Assembly: GCA_013099015.1 (NCBI GenBank) | Contig: CP039998.1 | Location: 744,001 to 808,000 of the forward strand | Length of the DNA: 64,000 bases | Source: Candidatus Saccharibacteria bacterium oral taxon 488 | GTDB taxonomy: Bacteria > Patescibacteriota > Saccharimonadia > Saccharimonadales > Saccharimonadaceae | Reading direction: 5' to 3' | Shown here: piece by piece, positions 44,081 through 53,467 of the stretch | Numbering within the stretch: position 1 is the stretch's first letter | How the letters are laid out: each line of letters begins with the position of its first letter | The notes under the pieces: model-generated | What the model saw: only the letters and a program-made list of their open reading frames with translations | Databases searched by the model: none | Told to the model about the DNA's origin: nothing | Program-made: the position numbers and the translations under genes

Positions 44081-45238
44081 TTAATCTTTATCGAGTACTA
44101 TGTCATGTAGACCAGAGTCGTAATAGTAGTTGACAATTTCGCCGTTACTAATCAATTCAATCACTCTATCTAACACATCCAGCGGTACAATATACCACTC
44201 ATTTGGTGTGTAGTTAGTACCATCTGGTAATTTCAGTGATATATTTAGTCTTACCTCGGCAAAGAAATGATGGATAAGGTGTTCTAATTTTTGAGTATTC
44301 ATATTGAGGCACTTGTATCTAGCGACCGTTTCTACTGGCGCATTGAGATAGGTTGGATCATTTTGCGCATTCTTTATCCGATTTTCGACAGAGCCAGTAG
44401 TATAACCTATTTTATAGAGGTTTTGTAGGTTTTGCACTTGAGGTTCTTCACTGAGTGATCTTAGGATATAAATATAACCAGTCACTTGGTCATTGTTCGT
44501 CTCATCACTCCACTCCAAATCTGTTTGATAATTAGCGGGTACGATTCTCGCACCTTCTTTTGCTCGATAGAGCGTTCGTGCAAATGAACGAAGTAGAATA
44601 TTAGACTCTGTGCCATTTTCATATATAACACGCAAGCGCGCGTTAACTTTGCCATTAACCTTGAAGTTATTGTCACGACTTTCGACATACGCCAGCCGAC
44701 CATTAAATACAAAATATCTGCCTGGCAATATCTGATATTCACTGCTGATACTACTACGCAATAGTTCACCAGATATTAACCCAGAATGAACATCCTTAAA
44801 CCCTTGCTCGTATTTAGCAAAGTCTCTACTTTTACGTGCCCGCGCTATATTTTCAGCTTTCTTAATATTAGCTGGAACATTACGCATAGTTAATATACCA
44901 GTTTGGTCATTAAGTAAACCAAACCTGTCACCAGCAAATATCTCATCTAGAGTTTCGGGGGCTGGCACTGGCTTTAATAGCCCATGGATATCTAGACCCT
45001 CTAGTATCTTAGTTTTATCATCGTCCAAAATTAAAGCACGAAGCCGAACACCAAGTTTGCGCTCATATACGTCAGTGGTACTCACTTCTGGGATACGACC
45101 ATATTCAGCATAGAAGTCGTTGATCTCTAGAAATGCATCAGCCAATCTATCATCAGGAGTGGACGCCTGTGTTTGCGGACTGATTTTAAGTAAATCGTGT
45201 TCGTCACTATCAAAAATCCTTCTAAGCCTATCAGACAT
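44081..45238 (-). CDS. GIY-YIG (T5orf172-type) nuclease-domain protein
   Basis: The C-terminal third is a GIY-YIG domain of the T5orf172/MUG113 type: GYIYILRS (254), LYKIGYTTGSVENRI (274-288) with the catalytic Arg, the metal-site Glu in KLEHLIHHFF (E319), and the closing NEWYIVP. The N-terminal 240 residues carry no recognised domain and may bind DNA or partners. The start overlaps the helicase stop by eight bases with GGAGGT, so it is translationally coupled. It is the only visible nuclease candidate of the island. Confidence 0.85.
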   Translation of the reverse strand: MSDRLRRIFDSDEHDLLKISPQTQASTPDDRLADAFLEINDFYAEYGRIPEVSTTDVYERKLGVRLRALILDDDKTKILEGLDIHGLLKPVPAPETLDEIFAGDRFGLLNDQTGILTMRNVPANIKKAENIARARKSRDFAKYEQGFKDVHSGLISGELLRSSISSEYQILPGRYFVFNGRLAYVESRDNNFKVNGKVNARLRVIYENGTESNILLRSFARTLYRAKEGARIVPANYQTDLEWSDETNNDQVTGYIYILRSLSEEPQVQNLQNLYKIGYTTGSVENRIKNAQNDPTYLNAPVETVARYKCLNMNTQKLEHLIHHFFAEVRLNISLKLPDGTNYTPNEWYIVPLDVLDRVIELISNGEIVNYYYDSGLHDIVLDKD

Positions 45239-47204
45239 TACTACCTCCTGAAGCTATATCTTCACGTTTTTTGCGCTGTAAATAGGACAATACTTCGGCC
45301 ATGCGCTTTTCTTGCTCATTTCGCGAATTAATATCTGGTTTACGGCCATGCAATTCATAGAATAAGTTGATTTTTGGCCAAAGCAATTCTGCTTCTTCTT
45401 CAGTTACATCAATTCGTGTTGCAGCGATAGCTTCTTGAATAACACGCAATACCTGAGTGGTTACAGATTTAGACAGAATCTCAAATGCTTTCTGGAACGG
45501 ATTTACCGAGTCAATAAGATCAATGTTGATTTCATCAATATTGACGAACTTATCAGCCATCTTGATAAAACGCCGATCGCCCACCTCTTTTGTCTCACCA
45601 TTCTTAATTACTGAATCGACCACAACTTGCTGGCGAAGCTCTTCTATCTGTGTTTCGGTTAAATCCGGGTATCGTTCACGGATGATCTTTGGGATTAACA
45701 CCTTGTTGGTAACCTGTGGATCAAGATTAGTAGCAGAGGCCTTAATGATGATTTCATCCTGTAATATATTAGCCTTTAAGTCGTTAAGGTCGGTTTCGAT
45801 AATTTGTTTTACTCGATCGCTGCTTGGCTCCTTGAATCCACGAATACTGATAATCCCCTTAGGACGGGTTGAAGCATCATCGCCAGTCGTCTTTGTCTTG
45901 AACTTAAAATTTGGTGCGAGTACCTGCTCCATGAGTAATGATCCCGTGATAGCCTTTAGCATATTATTAACAGATAGCTTCACTTCATCAGTAGTAGCCT
46001 CGGGTTCAGTAATTAGGTTAGTAAACTGAGCCTGCGTTTTATTGGAACTATCACGTGTACAACGACCAATAATTTGGATAATCTCTGTCAGTGATGCACG
46101 ATAACCAATAGTTAGAGCATGTTCACAGAAAGGCCAATCAAAACCTTCTTTAGCCATACCTAGAGCAATAATAATGTCGACAGCGCCTATATCCTCCTTA
46201 GCGACTTGACTCAGGTAAGTTAAGGTTTTCGCACGCTTTATTTGGTCAGTATCATCCACAAGATCAGCAGCCTTGATGATCTTACCATCCTCATGTCGCT
46301 TAACGTGGATAATGCCCGTATCATCGTCTTGATAAACCACCTCGCCAATAACACTAAGGATCTGACCAACTTCCTCTATTTTATCCTTAGTCGATTCACC
46401 GCTATTAACATTTGGTATGTGTATAATAGTTTTTTTATCAGTGTTAAGCACTTCATGAATAGCTGAAGTGTATTGGCCTTGATAAAAATGGTAACCAATA
46501 CCTAGTGATTTCAAATACTCATAACCATTTAGTTGATCATAATAATTAAATGTCACTGGTGAGAACTTAGCTTCGTCTTCTGGCAGTAGAATAGGTACGG
46601 CATCACCGCGGAAATATGAACCAGTCATGGCGATAATATGTATATCACTACCACTCATAACATCTCGGAGTAGACTACCAAGCCGGCTAGAGCCAACATC
46701 TGATGATACATGATGAAACTCATCAATTGCTAATACACAACCATTGAATGCGTCTGGCGACAAAGCTTCAAAAGCAAGCCTCAGCGTAGCGTGCGTACAG
46801 ATAAGGATAGGATCATTACTATTCATAAATGCCACAAATGCTTCAACTTTGCTTTTTTCAGCACCAGGAGTGCACAGATTATTCTTATCGTCAACTTCCC
46901 AATTAGCAAAAAAGCCATGTGACTTCAGATCAGTTGTCTCAAAAGAAGCACCTATAGAGCGTTCTGGTACTGATACGATGATCTTGCGACGATTTTGATT
47001 GAATAGCTTATCTAGACCAACAAACATCAAGGCACGAGATTTACCAGATGCTGGAGGCGCCTTTATGAGTAGATATTTAGAGTGACGTTGCTCATACACA
47101 CGCCGTTGCATTTCGCGCATACCCATGCTGTTAGTGCAGACACTATTGCCAGTCTGATTATATTCAATACTAATAACATTTACTGGCCGTTTTTTGGTGT
47201 TCAT
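45231..47204 (-). CDS. SF2 DEAD/DEAH-like helicase
   Basis: Motif I APPASGKS (49-56), motif II DEFHH (161-165), motif III MTGSY near 194, motif V IALGMAKEGFDWP and motif VI EIIQIIGRCTRD in 657 residues define an SF2 helicase/translocase similar to those of type I/III restriction and of phage-defence systems. The last 230 residues are a helical domain of unknown role. It overlaps the methyltransferase gene by four bases and the GIY-YIG gene by eight. Confidence 0.92.
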   Translation of the reverse strand: MNTKKRPVNVISIEYNQTGNSVCTNSMGMREMQRRVYEQRHSKYLLIKAPPASGKSRALMFVGLDKLFNQNRRKIIVSVPERSIGASFETTDLKSHGFFANWEVDDKNNLCTPGAEKSKVEAFVAFMNSNDPILICTHATLRLAFEALSPDAFNGCVLAIDEFHHVSSDVGSSRLGSLLRDVMSGSDIHIIAMTGSYFRGDAVPILLPEDEAKFSPVTFNYYDQLNGYEYLKSLGIGYHFYQGQYTSAIHEVLNTDKKTIIHIPNVNSGESTKDKIEEVGQILSVIGEVVYQDDDTGIIHVKRHEDGKIIKAADLVDDTDQIKRAKTLTYLSQVAKEDIGAVDIIIALGMAKEGFDWPFCEHALTIGYRASLTEIIQIIGRCTRDSSNKTQAQFTNLITEPEATTDEVKLSVNNMLKAITGSLLMEQVLAPNFKFKTKTTGDDASTRPKGIISIRGFKEPSSDRVKQIIETDLNDLKANILQDEIIIKASATNLDPQVTNKVLIPKIIRERYPDLTETQIEELRQQVVVDSVIKNGETKEVGDRRFIKMADKFVNIDEINIDLIDSVNPFQKAFEILSKSVTTQVLRVIQEAIAATRIDVTEEEAELLWPKINLFYELHGRKPDINSRNEQEKRMAEVLSYLQRKKREDIASGGSNV

Positions 47205-49888
47205 GCAGACCTCTCTTTTGATGTTATAGTTTCATATAAGTTAAATATGTATGCAAGGCGTTCCTCGTCACTTTCGAATGGTTTCTTGCGGTAGATTTTA
47301 TCCACGACGCCATCAAGCGCCTGATGTGCAAGACGCAAATCATCGGGCATTTTATCTGGGTCGTACATTTCGGCAATAGTCTTTTCTGGATGATTCTCGC
47401 GAGCATCCAGAACAGCAAATGATTTTTCTTCGATATTAGCCTTTTCTATATCGGTCAATACTGGAACTGGAAAGTTGTTGTATACGATAGCAGAAGAATA
47501 TCGAAAATCTGTTTTAAGTCGACCAGCTACTGCGCGTACCCACATCATATGCATGCGACTTGAGAGCAGCCCAAAAATGTATGGCTCAGCATCATAAACA
47601 GCGTTAGCGGCATCAGATATGACAGTGTCTTTGCTTAGATAGCCTATCGGCAAATACTCACGACGCTCTGAAGAAACACGAGGGACGATTATTGAGCTGG
47701 TCGGTTTATAACTAATTTGTACAAAACGGTATGGTCGATTGGCGTAGTCACGGGTGCTTTTAGCATTACTTCCAGCTCTGTTGTTAGCTACTTTCTCTAA
47801 CCTTTGTTTGATGCCAGGTATCATACTTGCTGAGTCGTACTGATCACTCGTAATCCATAGACAGTATCGGTCTATGCCGCGAATATACTCTGCAGCTCCA
47901 AGATATTTCTTGATATATTTTGCGGACTCCTTTGACTCTGATAGTAGTATTCTGCGGTCGGCTGGCGACAATACTAAGAATCCACCGTCTCTTGGCATAG
48001 AACCAAACACCATATCTGGTAGATTAGATATGGAGTGATTTCGCCGATTGATAAACAAATCTGATCGACCAGCAGCAAGATATCCGTTGATATTATCTAC
48101 CTGAGTCTGGACCCCTTCAGTAAATATATACTTAGGTTTTGTACTTGGATTGCGTAAACTCACAACGCATACTGTTACCCCCGCGTTATGCTTGGCATTA
48201 TTTTCCCATTTGAATGAAGTGTACGCAAAACCAATTTCTACACCATACTCAAAAATCTTTGGAAACATGAGCCCTACATGTTCACCTTGTGTCACAGAGT
48301 TAGTGGCGACAAATGCTAATTGAGCATTTGAGCCAGCAATATATCGAGCACCCTTAATAAACCATAACGCAATGTAATCAAGATTTTTGGAGTATGGCTC
48401 GTCATAAAACACATATTCATAATCTCGTTTTTGGGTAGAATTTTGTAATTTTGCACCAACATAAGGTGGATTGCCAATAATATACACTTCATCATTGGCA
48501 CTATTTGGACACACGTCTTGCCAATCAATTCGGGCCGCATTACCGTGTATGATACTTCCAGTTTCTTTCAGGGGTATGAGAGGCAAGTCGATGCCAAACT
48601 TTTCAGTAAACTCCATATTCATCTGGTGCTTAGCAAGCCAAAGTGAAAGGATTGCAACCTCGTGAGCGAAATCGTCAATCTCAATACCATAAAAATTTTC
48701 AATATCTACACGAGAGCCAAGCAGAGCCTGCTGCATCATACCTGTTAGCTCACCCTTCCGTTCAAGAATAGCATGCTCAAGTTTGCGTAATTCTTTGTAG
48801 GCGATAACCAAGAAATTGCCAGAACCACAGGCTGGGTCAAACACTTTTATGCTACCGATCCTCTCCAGTAGCCGCTCCAGCCTCTTATTGTCGTTAAATA
48901 CTCTATCAAACTCTTCTTTTAATTCATCGAGAAATAATGGCTCAATTGTTTTCATGATATTAGGCACACTAGTATAATGCTGACCCAGACCAACCCGTTT
49001 TCCTGGGCGGATAACTGCCTGAAACATACTACCAAATATGTCAGGATTAATATCGCTCCAATCGAGCTTGCTCGAAGCTTCAATTAGCAGATCACGAGCC
49101 TGCTTATTAAACTGTGGTATCACAGCAAAGTCTTTGGAAAACAACCGACCGTTTACATACGGGAATGCCGCTAAATAAGCTGGGTAGACTGATTTATCCT
49201 CATCGTCTAATGCCTCAAATAACACCAGTAAAAACTCATGCATGTCAGAGCCGTCTTCTTGTGTGTACGATCCAACAGCATCAACAAATTGGTTCTTTTG
49301 GAATATTCCAGTATCCTCTGCAAAGAAACAGAATAGTAAACGGGTAAAAAATATCGTAAGGTTATGCCACTCATCGGCAGTCTTGTAATTGTTATGGGCA
49401 ACGAGTATATCAAAAAGTTTTGCCATCTTCTCGGCAGCCCTAACATCGGCATGGTTATCAGCGATAAACTGTGTTTTCTCCATTCCCGCCCAGGGCAGAA
49501 AATATGTGTAGTGCTTGTCAATTTCCTGAAGCTCAATATCGAGTGGCTCGCTTGTCTTAGTGTCTATTGCAAGGAGTTTTTTATAGTTAGTAACAATAAT
49601 AAACCTAATACTATAGCGAACGATAGAGGGGCTAGTCTTTAGGTCGTCAACGACCGCATATAATTCATTGTCCGAAACGTCCACGGGTTTAAAATAGACA
49701 ACTCCCTTCTGAGCGATCTCGTTAACCCTATCTTCAGCAACATTGAGCTGACCATTGCGTAGACGTGTAATGTTGGCTGGTGCTCGACCGTAGGCAGCTA
49801 GCAAATCAAATATAAAATCTTTGTTGTAGGTCAACTTATCACCAAGAGGTTTTACATTATTCTCAACATCTTTTAGTGTTATACGCAT
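47201..49888 (-). CDS. MmeI-like class I N6 DNA methyltransferase
   Basis: An 895-residue protein with SAM motif DPACGSGNFL (351-360) and catalytic GNPPYVGA (472-479) of gamma-type adenine methyltransferases, preceded by a helical spacer and followed by a long target-recognition region, the layout of MmeI/type IIG proteins. The N-terminal D..ExK nuclease of MmeI is not apparent, so it probably only methylates and recognises sites. It is first in the island. A TATAAT ends 12 bases before ATG; no Shine-Dalgarno. Confidence 0.9.
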   Translation of the reverse strand: MRITLKDVENNVKPLGDKLTYNKDFIFDLLAAYGRAPANITRLRNGQLNVAEDRVNEIAQKGVVYFKPVDVSDNELYAVVDDLKTSPSIVRYSIRFIIVTNYKKLLAIDTKTSEPLDIELQEIDKHYTYFLPWAGMEKTQFIADNHADVRAAEKMAKLFDILVAHNNYKTADEWHNLTIFFTRLLFCFFAEDTGIFQKNQFVDAVGSYTQEDGSDMHEFLLVLFEALDDEDKSVYPAYLAAFPYVNGRLFSKDFAVIPQFNKQARDLLIEASSKLDWSDINPDIFGSMFQAVIRPGKRVGLGQHYTSVPNIMKTIEPLFLDELKEEFDRVFNDNKRLERLLERIGSIKVFDPACGSGNFLVIAYKELRKLEHAILERKGELTGMMQQALLGSRVDIENFYGIEIDDFAHEVAILSLWLAKHQMNMEFTEKFGIDLPLIPLKETGSIIHGNAARIDWQDVCPNSANDEVYIIGNPPYVGAKLQNSTQKRDYEYVFYDEPYSKNLDYIALWFIKGARYIAGSNAQLAFVATNSVTQGEHVGLMFPKIFEYGVEIGFAYTSFKWENNAKHNAGVTVCVVSLRNPSTKPKYIFTEGVQTQVDNINGYLAAGRSDLFINRRNHSISNLPDMVFGSMPRDGGFLVLSPADRRILLSESKESAKYIKKYLGAAEYIRGIDRYCLWITSDQYDSASMIPGIKQRLEKVANNRAGSNAKSTRDYANRPYRFVQISYKPTSSIIVPRVSSERREYLPIGYLSKDTVISDAANAVYDAEPYIFGLLSSRMHMMWVRAVAGRLKTDFRYSSAIVYNNFPVPVLTDIEKANIEEKSFAVLDARENHPEKTIAEMYDPDKMPDDLRLAHQALDGVVDKIYRKKPFESDEERLAYIFNLYETITSKERSA

Positions 49889-50073
49889 AATTCACAATAT
49901 ATTATATCTCAAATTACTTTACTAGGGCGCAACCGTATCACAATCCTTTTTTAGTTAACTTTGGTTGATTGATTTGTTCTTAGCTTACAATGAACTTAGC
50001 AGAAAAACCTTAACTGACCAAAGAGTAACTATGTAATATTTATTAAGTTTATAAGCATCATCTATCATTGTCA

Positions 50074-50333
50074 TCACTCAGCAAACTGACTATTATAAAG
50101 CTCAGCGTAAAAGCCGTTTTTCTTCAGCAGCTCGTCGTGCTTGCCTTGCTCGATGATGTTGCCATCGCGGACGACCAATACCAAATCAGCGTCGCGGATA
50201 GTGCTCAGCCGATGAGCGATGACGAAGCTGGTTTTGCCCTGCATCAACTTGTCCATGGCTTTTTGGATGAGCACTTCGGTGTGAGTGTCGACCGAGCTGA
50301 TGGCTTCATCCAGAATGGAAATACTACTCTTTT
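50074..50333 (-). pseudogene. C-terminal remnant of an ABC exporter (MsbA-like)
   Basis: The frame begins in homology at [18 protein letters not shown] (Walker B and D-loop) and runs through [19 protein letters not shown] to the C-terminus of an ABC half-transporter. Upstream in the same frame are TGA and TAA, and the membrane domain, Walker A and signature motif are missing. About 500 residues were deleted at the tRNA-Pro side. An internal ATG gives a 66-residue frame, unlikely to be functional. Confidence 0.9.
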
Positions 50334-50423
50334 ATCATCTAAGGCCGATGTTTATTTTATATACTACCCAACACTAACCCGATTGGACAAAATTACCCGC
50401 TCGGCTTATACTATTTTTAGCGT

Positions 50424-50500
50424 CGGGGTGTGGCGCAGCTTGGTAGCGCGCACCGTTCGGGACGGTGAGGTCGTCCGTTCAAATCGGATCACCCCGACCA
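50424..50500 (+). tRNA. tRNA-Pro (CGG)
   Basis: A 77-base cloverleaf with encoded CCA: acceptor CGGGGTG/CACCCCG, D-arm GGCGCAGCTTGGTAGCGCG, anticodon arm CACCG-TTCGGGA-CGGTG, T-arm GTCCG/CGGAT. Anticodon CGG reads CCG. A TATACT at 50406-50411 (tttATACTa) lies just upstream. Confidence 0.96.
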
Positions 50501-50568
50501 CGGTAATTATTTAAAGCGTATGTTCACCACCTAGAACCTCTGGCAAGTATAAAAGCAAAGGAGGTTAT

Positions 50569-51036
50569 ATGCAGCGACGAGTTAACGTACGCGGAATTAT
50601 CATAAGCGATCAGGGCGAGATTTTTTGCCAGAAATTAACCGCCAATAGCGGGGCGGGGCGAGAGTTTTGGTGTACGCCGGGCGGCGGATTGGAGCTGGGC
50701 GAGAGTTTGCTGGACGGTTTACGCCGAGAGATGATCGAGGAAACTGGCGTCAAACCAACCATTGGCAAGCTATTATTCATCCAACAATTTACCGACACCA
50801 ACCCCTCGTCTAAACACGGCGTTACCGAGCAGCTCGAATTTTTCTTCTCCATCACCAACTGGCGTGATTACCAGCACGTCAATCTGGAAAAAACATCGCA
50901 CGGCGTCGAGGAAGTGGCGGAATGCGGCTTTGTCGATCCGAAAACCACACGGATTTTGCCGAGTTACCTAACAGAGGTTGACCTAAACTGGCTGGTTAAT
51001 GAATCGACTGATGTTCAGATAATGAGTGAATTGTAA
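50569..51036 (+). CDS. Nudix hydrolase
   Basis: The full Nudix box is present at 39-61 (G-x5-E-x7-REMIEETGV) in a 155-residue protein. The substrate cannot be read from sequence; likely a nucleotide or modified nucleotide. AAAGGAGG at six bases from ATG gives a strong start. It follows tRNA-Pro by 68 bases and may share its transcript. Confidence 0.92.
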   Translation: MQRRVNVRGIIISDQGEIFCQKLTANSGAGREFWCTPGGGLELGESLLDGLRREMIEETGVKPTIGKLLFIQQFTDTNPSSKHGVTEQLEFFFSITNWRDYQHVNLEKTSHGVEEVAECGFVDPKTTRILPSYLTEVDLNWLVNESTDVQIMSEL

Positions 51037-51094
51037 CAATCCCACCGAGACTATTTACCAAAGATTTTACTATAGCCAGTTTTCGGATAATTTG

Positions 51095-52015
51095 CTACAT
51101 ATAGTCGCGCTGTAGGGTGGTTATTGCATGAACAGCCGCCTCCTTAAGTGCGGGTGAATTTTCACTCGCAGACACCACTTCTCGGTAACTGCCCAGACAT
51201 TTTTCTAATAGCTTCCACCTATCGGCTGGAGACTGGTTGAGCTGATTCGCCAAAACTGATATAGCGTCAATAAGTAACGACCGGAGGTCACCTTGAACTG
51301 ATCTATTGATATATCCTTGCGCGCGAAAAATATCCTCACCATGATCAACTTGCTCAACATAACCACGAAAACTTCTCGCATATTCAAAGTCAATATAGCG
51401 AGTCGCTGAATTATCACCATCAGAACCCGACAGCCGGACAAGATTACGCATAAAAGCATCCTTGTGAGCAATATGTATTTTATGCAACGCAGATAATGCC
51501 AGAAGAGCATCCACTAAATGCTGTTTGATATTCTCTGAGTTCATTTCACGCCATGCAAGACCCTCAAAGTTGACCGCTTTTTCATCGAATCGAGTCATGA
51601 TCCATGCCGAACGGTCCTTGGAACTACTAGGCTTCCCTGCTATCATAAGTGCTTGAATTGAGAAGGGGGCCAGTCCCTGCGTACTAACATACTGGGTCAT
51701 GGCGACCTCGGCAAGAGCAGTTGTCAGTGGAAGCCGCTTAATAGCAAACTCTTCCTTGGAGCCACTAACTGTTTTCGCATTTACGGTAAATGCTCCGTTG
51801 CGAGACGAGCCTTCACGTGATAAATCTCTGTGTGGCTCAGCTGTAGCGACAGGGGGAAAGTTCGGTGTAACATACAGCAATGGTTTATTGTCTAAATCAA
51901 GCTCTGGATAAAACTCCCTGGACATATGATCAACTTGCTCTGACATGTCAGGCAAAAACGGCCTTCTAGTTGTCTCAACCAAAAGGCGACATGCTGCTCC
52001 ACGCTCGGTATCCAT
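51095..52015 (-). CDS. Protein kinase/aminoglycoside phosphotransferase-fold protein
   Basis: Kinase-fold features: FAIKRLPL (K93) in the N-lobe, the catalytic loop AHKDAFMRNL (D186, N191), and the metal-binding IDFEYAR (D209). The first 80 residues do not resemble a glycine-rich loop, so it is divergent. It could phosphorylate a protein, a sugar or an antibiotic, and I cannot choose. TATAAC ends six bases before ATG. No partner gene lies next to it. Confidence 0.7.
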   Translation of the reverse strand: MDTERGAACRLLVETTRRPFLPDMSEQVDHMSREFYPELDLDNKPLLYVTPNFPPVATAEPHRDLSREGSSRNGAFTVNAKTVSGSKEEFAIKRLPLTTALAEVAMTQYVSTQGLAPFSIQALMIAGKPSSSKDRSAWIMTRFDEKAVNFEGLAWREMNSENIKQHLVDALLALSALHKIHIAHKDAFMRNLVRLSGSDGDNSATRYIDFEYARSFRGYVEQVDHGEDIFRAQGYINRSVQGDLRSLLIDAISVLANQLNQSPADRWKLLEKCLGSYREVVSASENSPALKEAAVHAITTLQRDYM

Positions 52016-52063
52016 ATTTGTGTTATAACATAAAATTATTATTTTGAAAATAGCTATATCGTA

Positions 52064-52675
52064 CTACCGCATAGCCCGAATCATCTGCCTCAGCTGCTCG
52101 ACCGCCCGAGCGCGGCGCTCACGTGTCCAATAAGTATCAGGCGTAGCCTTTTCGCCGTCAGCGGTAGTCTCCTGGAGAAAATGACCGACCACACGACCAT
52201 CCTTCAGTGCCGTCACGTCAGGAACATACACGCGCGGTTGGCCATTCTCATCAGTGCGAAGATGCGGTTTTAGTTTCTCAACTAATTTTTTGTAGGTATC
52301 ATCATTGGTTTCGCGGGCATGGCGAATGTCGAGATAGTAAATTTTGTCCAGCCCTTCGGCTTTGGCAGCTTCATCGACGATTGGCGCTAACTGCTGACAC
52401 CACGGGCACTGCTGAAAACCAAGGAAAATCAAGCCACTGCCTGATTCAAACTTCTCCAAAACCTCACCAGCCGAAGCAAAGACGAAGCGATTGTCATCAG
52501 CCACGCGGGAGTAAGCGGCCTTGAAACGAGCGGCGTCTGACGGTTGTGGTGATACGGGCGTCTGCGGGCGCGACCAGATATACCAACCGCATATGACGAT
52601 GGCAATGATACCAGCAACTACCGCAACAAGAAGCATACATTTGGTATAGTTCTTGGCTGTTTTCGCATGTTTCAT
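52064..52675 (-). CDS. Membrane-anchored thioredoxin-like protein
   Basis: A helix at about 13-33 anchors a 160-residue external domain with CPWC at 90-93 in LIFLGFQQCPWC. The domain is bacteriocin-accessory/thioredoxin-like. It probably works outside the membrane in disulphide exchange. AGGAGG precedes ATG and it follows the amino-acid ABC ATPase by 12 bases, making it the last gene of that operon. Confidence 0.85.
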   Translation of the reverse strand: MKHAKTAKNYTKCMLLVAVVAGIIAIVICGWYIWSRPQTPVSPQPSDAARFKAAYSRVADDNRFVFASAGEVLEKFESGSGLIFLGFQQCPWCQQLAPIVDEAAKAEGLDKIYYLDIRHARETNDDTYKKLVEKLKPHLRTDENGQPRVYVPDVTALKDGRVVGHFLQETTADGEKATPDTYWTRERRARAVEQLRQMIRAMR

Positions 52676-52687
52676 CTGGACCTCCTG

Positions 52688-53467
52688 TTAGTTATCCTTG
52701 ACGCCAAAAAACTTCCGCGCCCGCTCGGTCACTGGATGATCCATCACCTGCTCTGGTGGACCGTTTTCGATGATCTCACCCTTGTCCAGGAAAATCATCC
52801 GCGTAGCTACTTCGCGCGCAAACTTCATTTCATGCGTGACGATAACCATGGTCATACCTTTGGCAGCAACCTCACGAATCACATCCAGCACCTCGCCAAT
52901 CATCTCGGGGTCAAGCGCCGAAGTTGGCTCATCAAACAACATGATATCCGGCTCCATGGCTAGGGCTCTAGCGATGGCGACACGCTGCTTTTGCCCGCCT
53001 GAGAGCTGCGAAGGGAAGGCCCCGGCTTTGTCCGCCAATCCCACGTCTGCGAGTAATTTCTTCGCCAAGCGAGTTGCCGCCCGGTCAGACAATTTGCGTA
53101 ATTTCCGCGGTGCTAGTTTGATATTATCCAGCACGCTCAAGTTCGGGAACAGATTGAATGATTGAAACACCATACCAACTTTTTGGCGCAGGGCGTTCAG
53201 GTCGACTTTTGGCGCTGTCGTTTCCACACCATCGATGACAATGCGCCCGCCCGTCGGCGTCTCCAGCAAATTCAAGCAGCGCAAAAAGGTTGATTTACCA
53301 GAGCCGCTTGAACCAACAACCACGACCACTTCGCCTTCATGAACTTCAACGTCAATGTCCCTGAGCACACGGTTACTGCCAAACTGTTTTTTGAGGTTAG
53401 CCACCGTAATGATCGCTGGGCGCTCGGTGCTCGGCTGCGCCGCTTCCTTCACCTTATTCACTGCCAT
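52688..53467 (-). CDS. Polar amino-acid ABC transporter ATPase (GlnQ-like)
   Basis: Walker A GSSGSGKST near residue 52, signature LSGGQKQRVAIA near 150, Walker B IMLFDEPTSALDPE and VTHEMKFAREVATR with the switch His. The FLRCLNLLETPTGG and HPVTERARKFFG ends are typical of GlnQ/HisP. An N-terminal extension of about 18 residues precedes the usual start; GGAG before ATG supports it. It overlaps the permease gene by 14 bases. Confidence 0.95.
   Translation of the reverse strand: MAVNKVKEAAQPSTERPAIITVANLKKQFGSNRVLRDIDVEVHEGEVVVVVGSSGSGKSTFLRCLNLLETPTGGRIVIDGVETTAPKVDLNALRQKVGMVFQSFNLFPNLSVLDNIKLAPRKLRKLSDRAATRLAKKLLADVGLADKAGAFPSQLSGGQKQRVAIARALAMEPDIMLFDEPTSALDPEMIGEVLDVIREVAAKGMTMVIVTHEMKFAREVATRMIFLDKGEIIENGPPEQVMDHPVTERARKFFGVKDN

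Noticed and set aside
49950..50035. Inverted repeat GTTAACTTTGG / CCAAAGAGTAAC upstream of the island
   Set aside because: The match is imperfect and in very AT-rich DNA, too weak to call an operator or attachment site.
50424..50500. tRNA-Pro as the attachment site of the defence island
   Set aside because: The island lies on the 5' side of the tRNA, no integrase is present and no repeat of the tRNA 3' end was seen at the far border.
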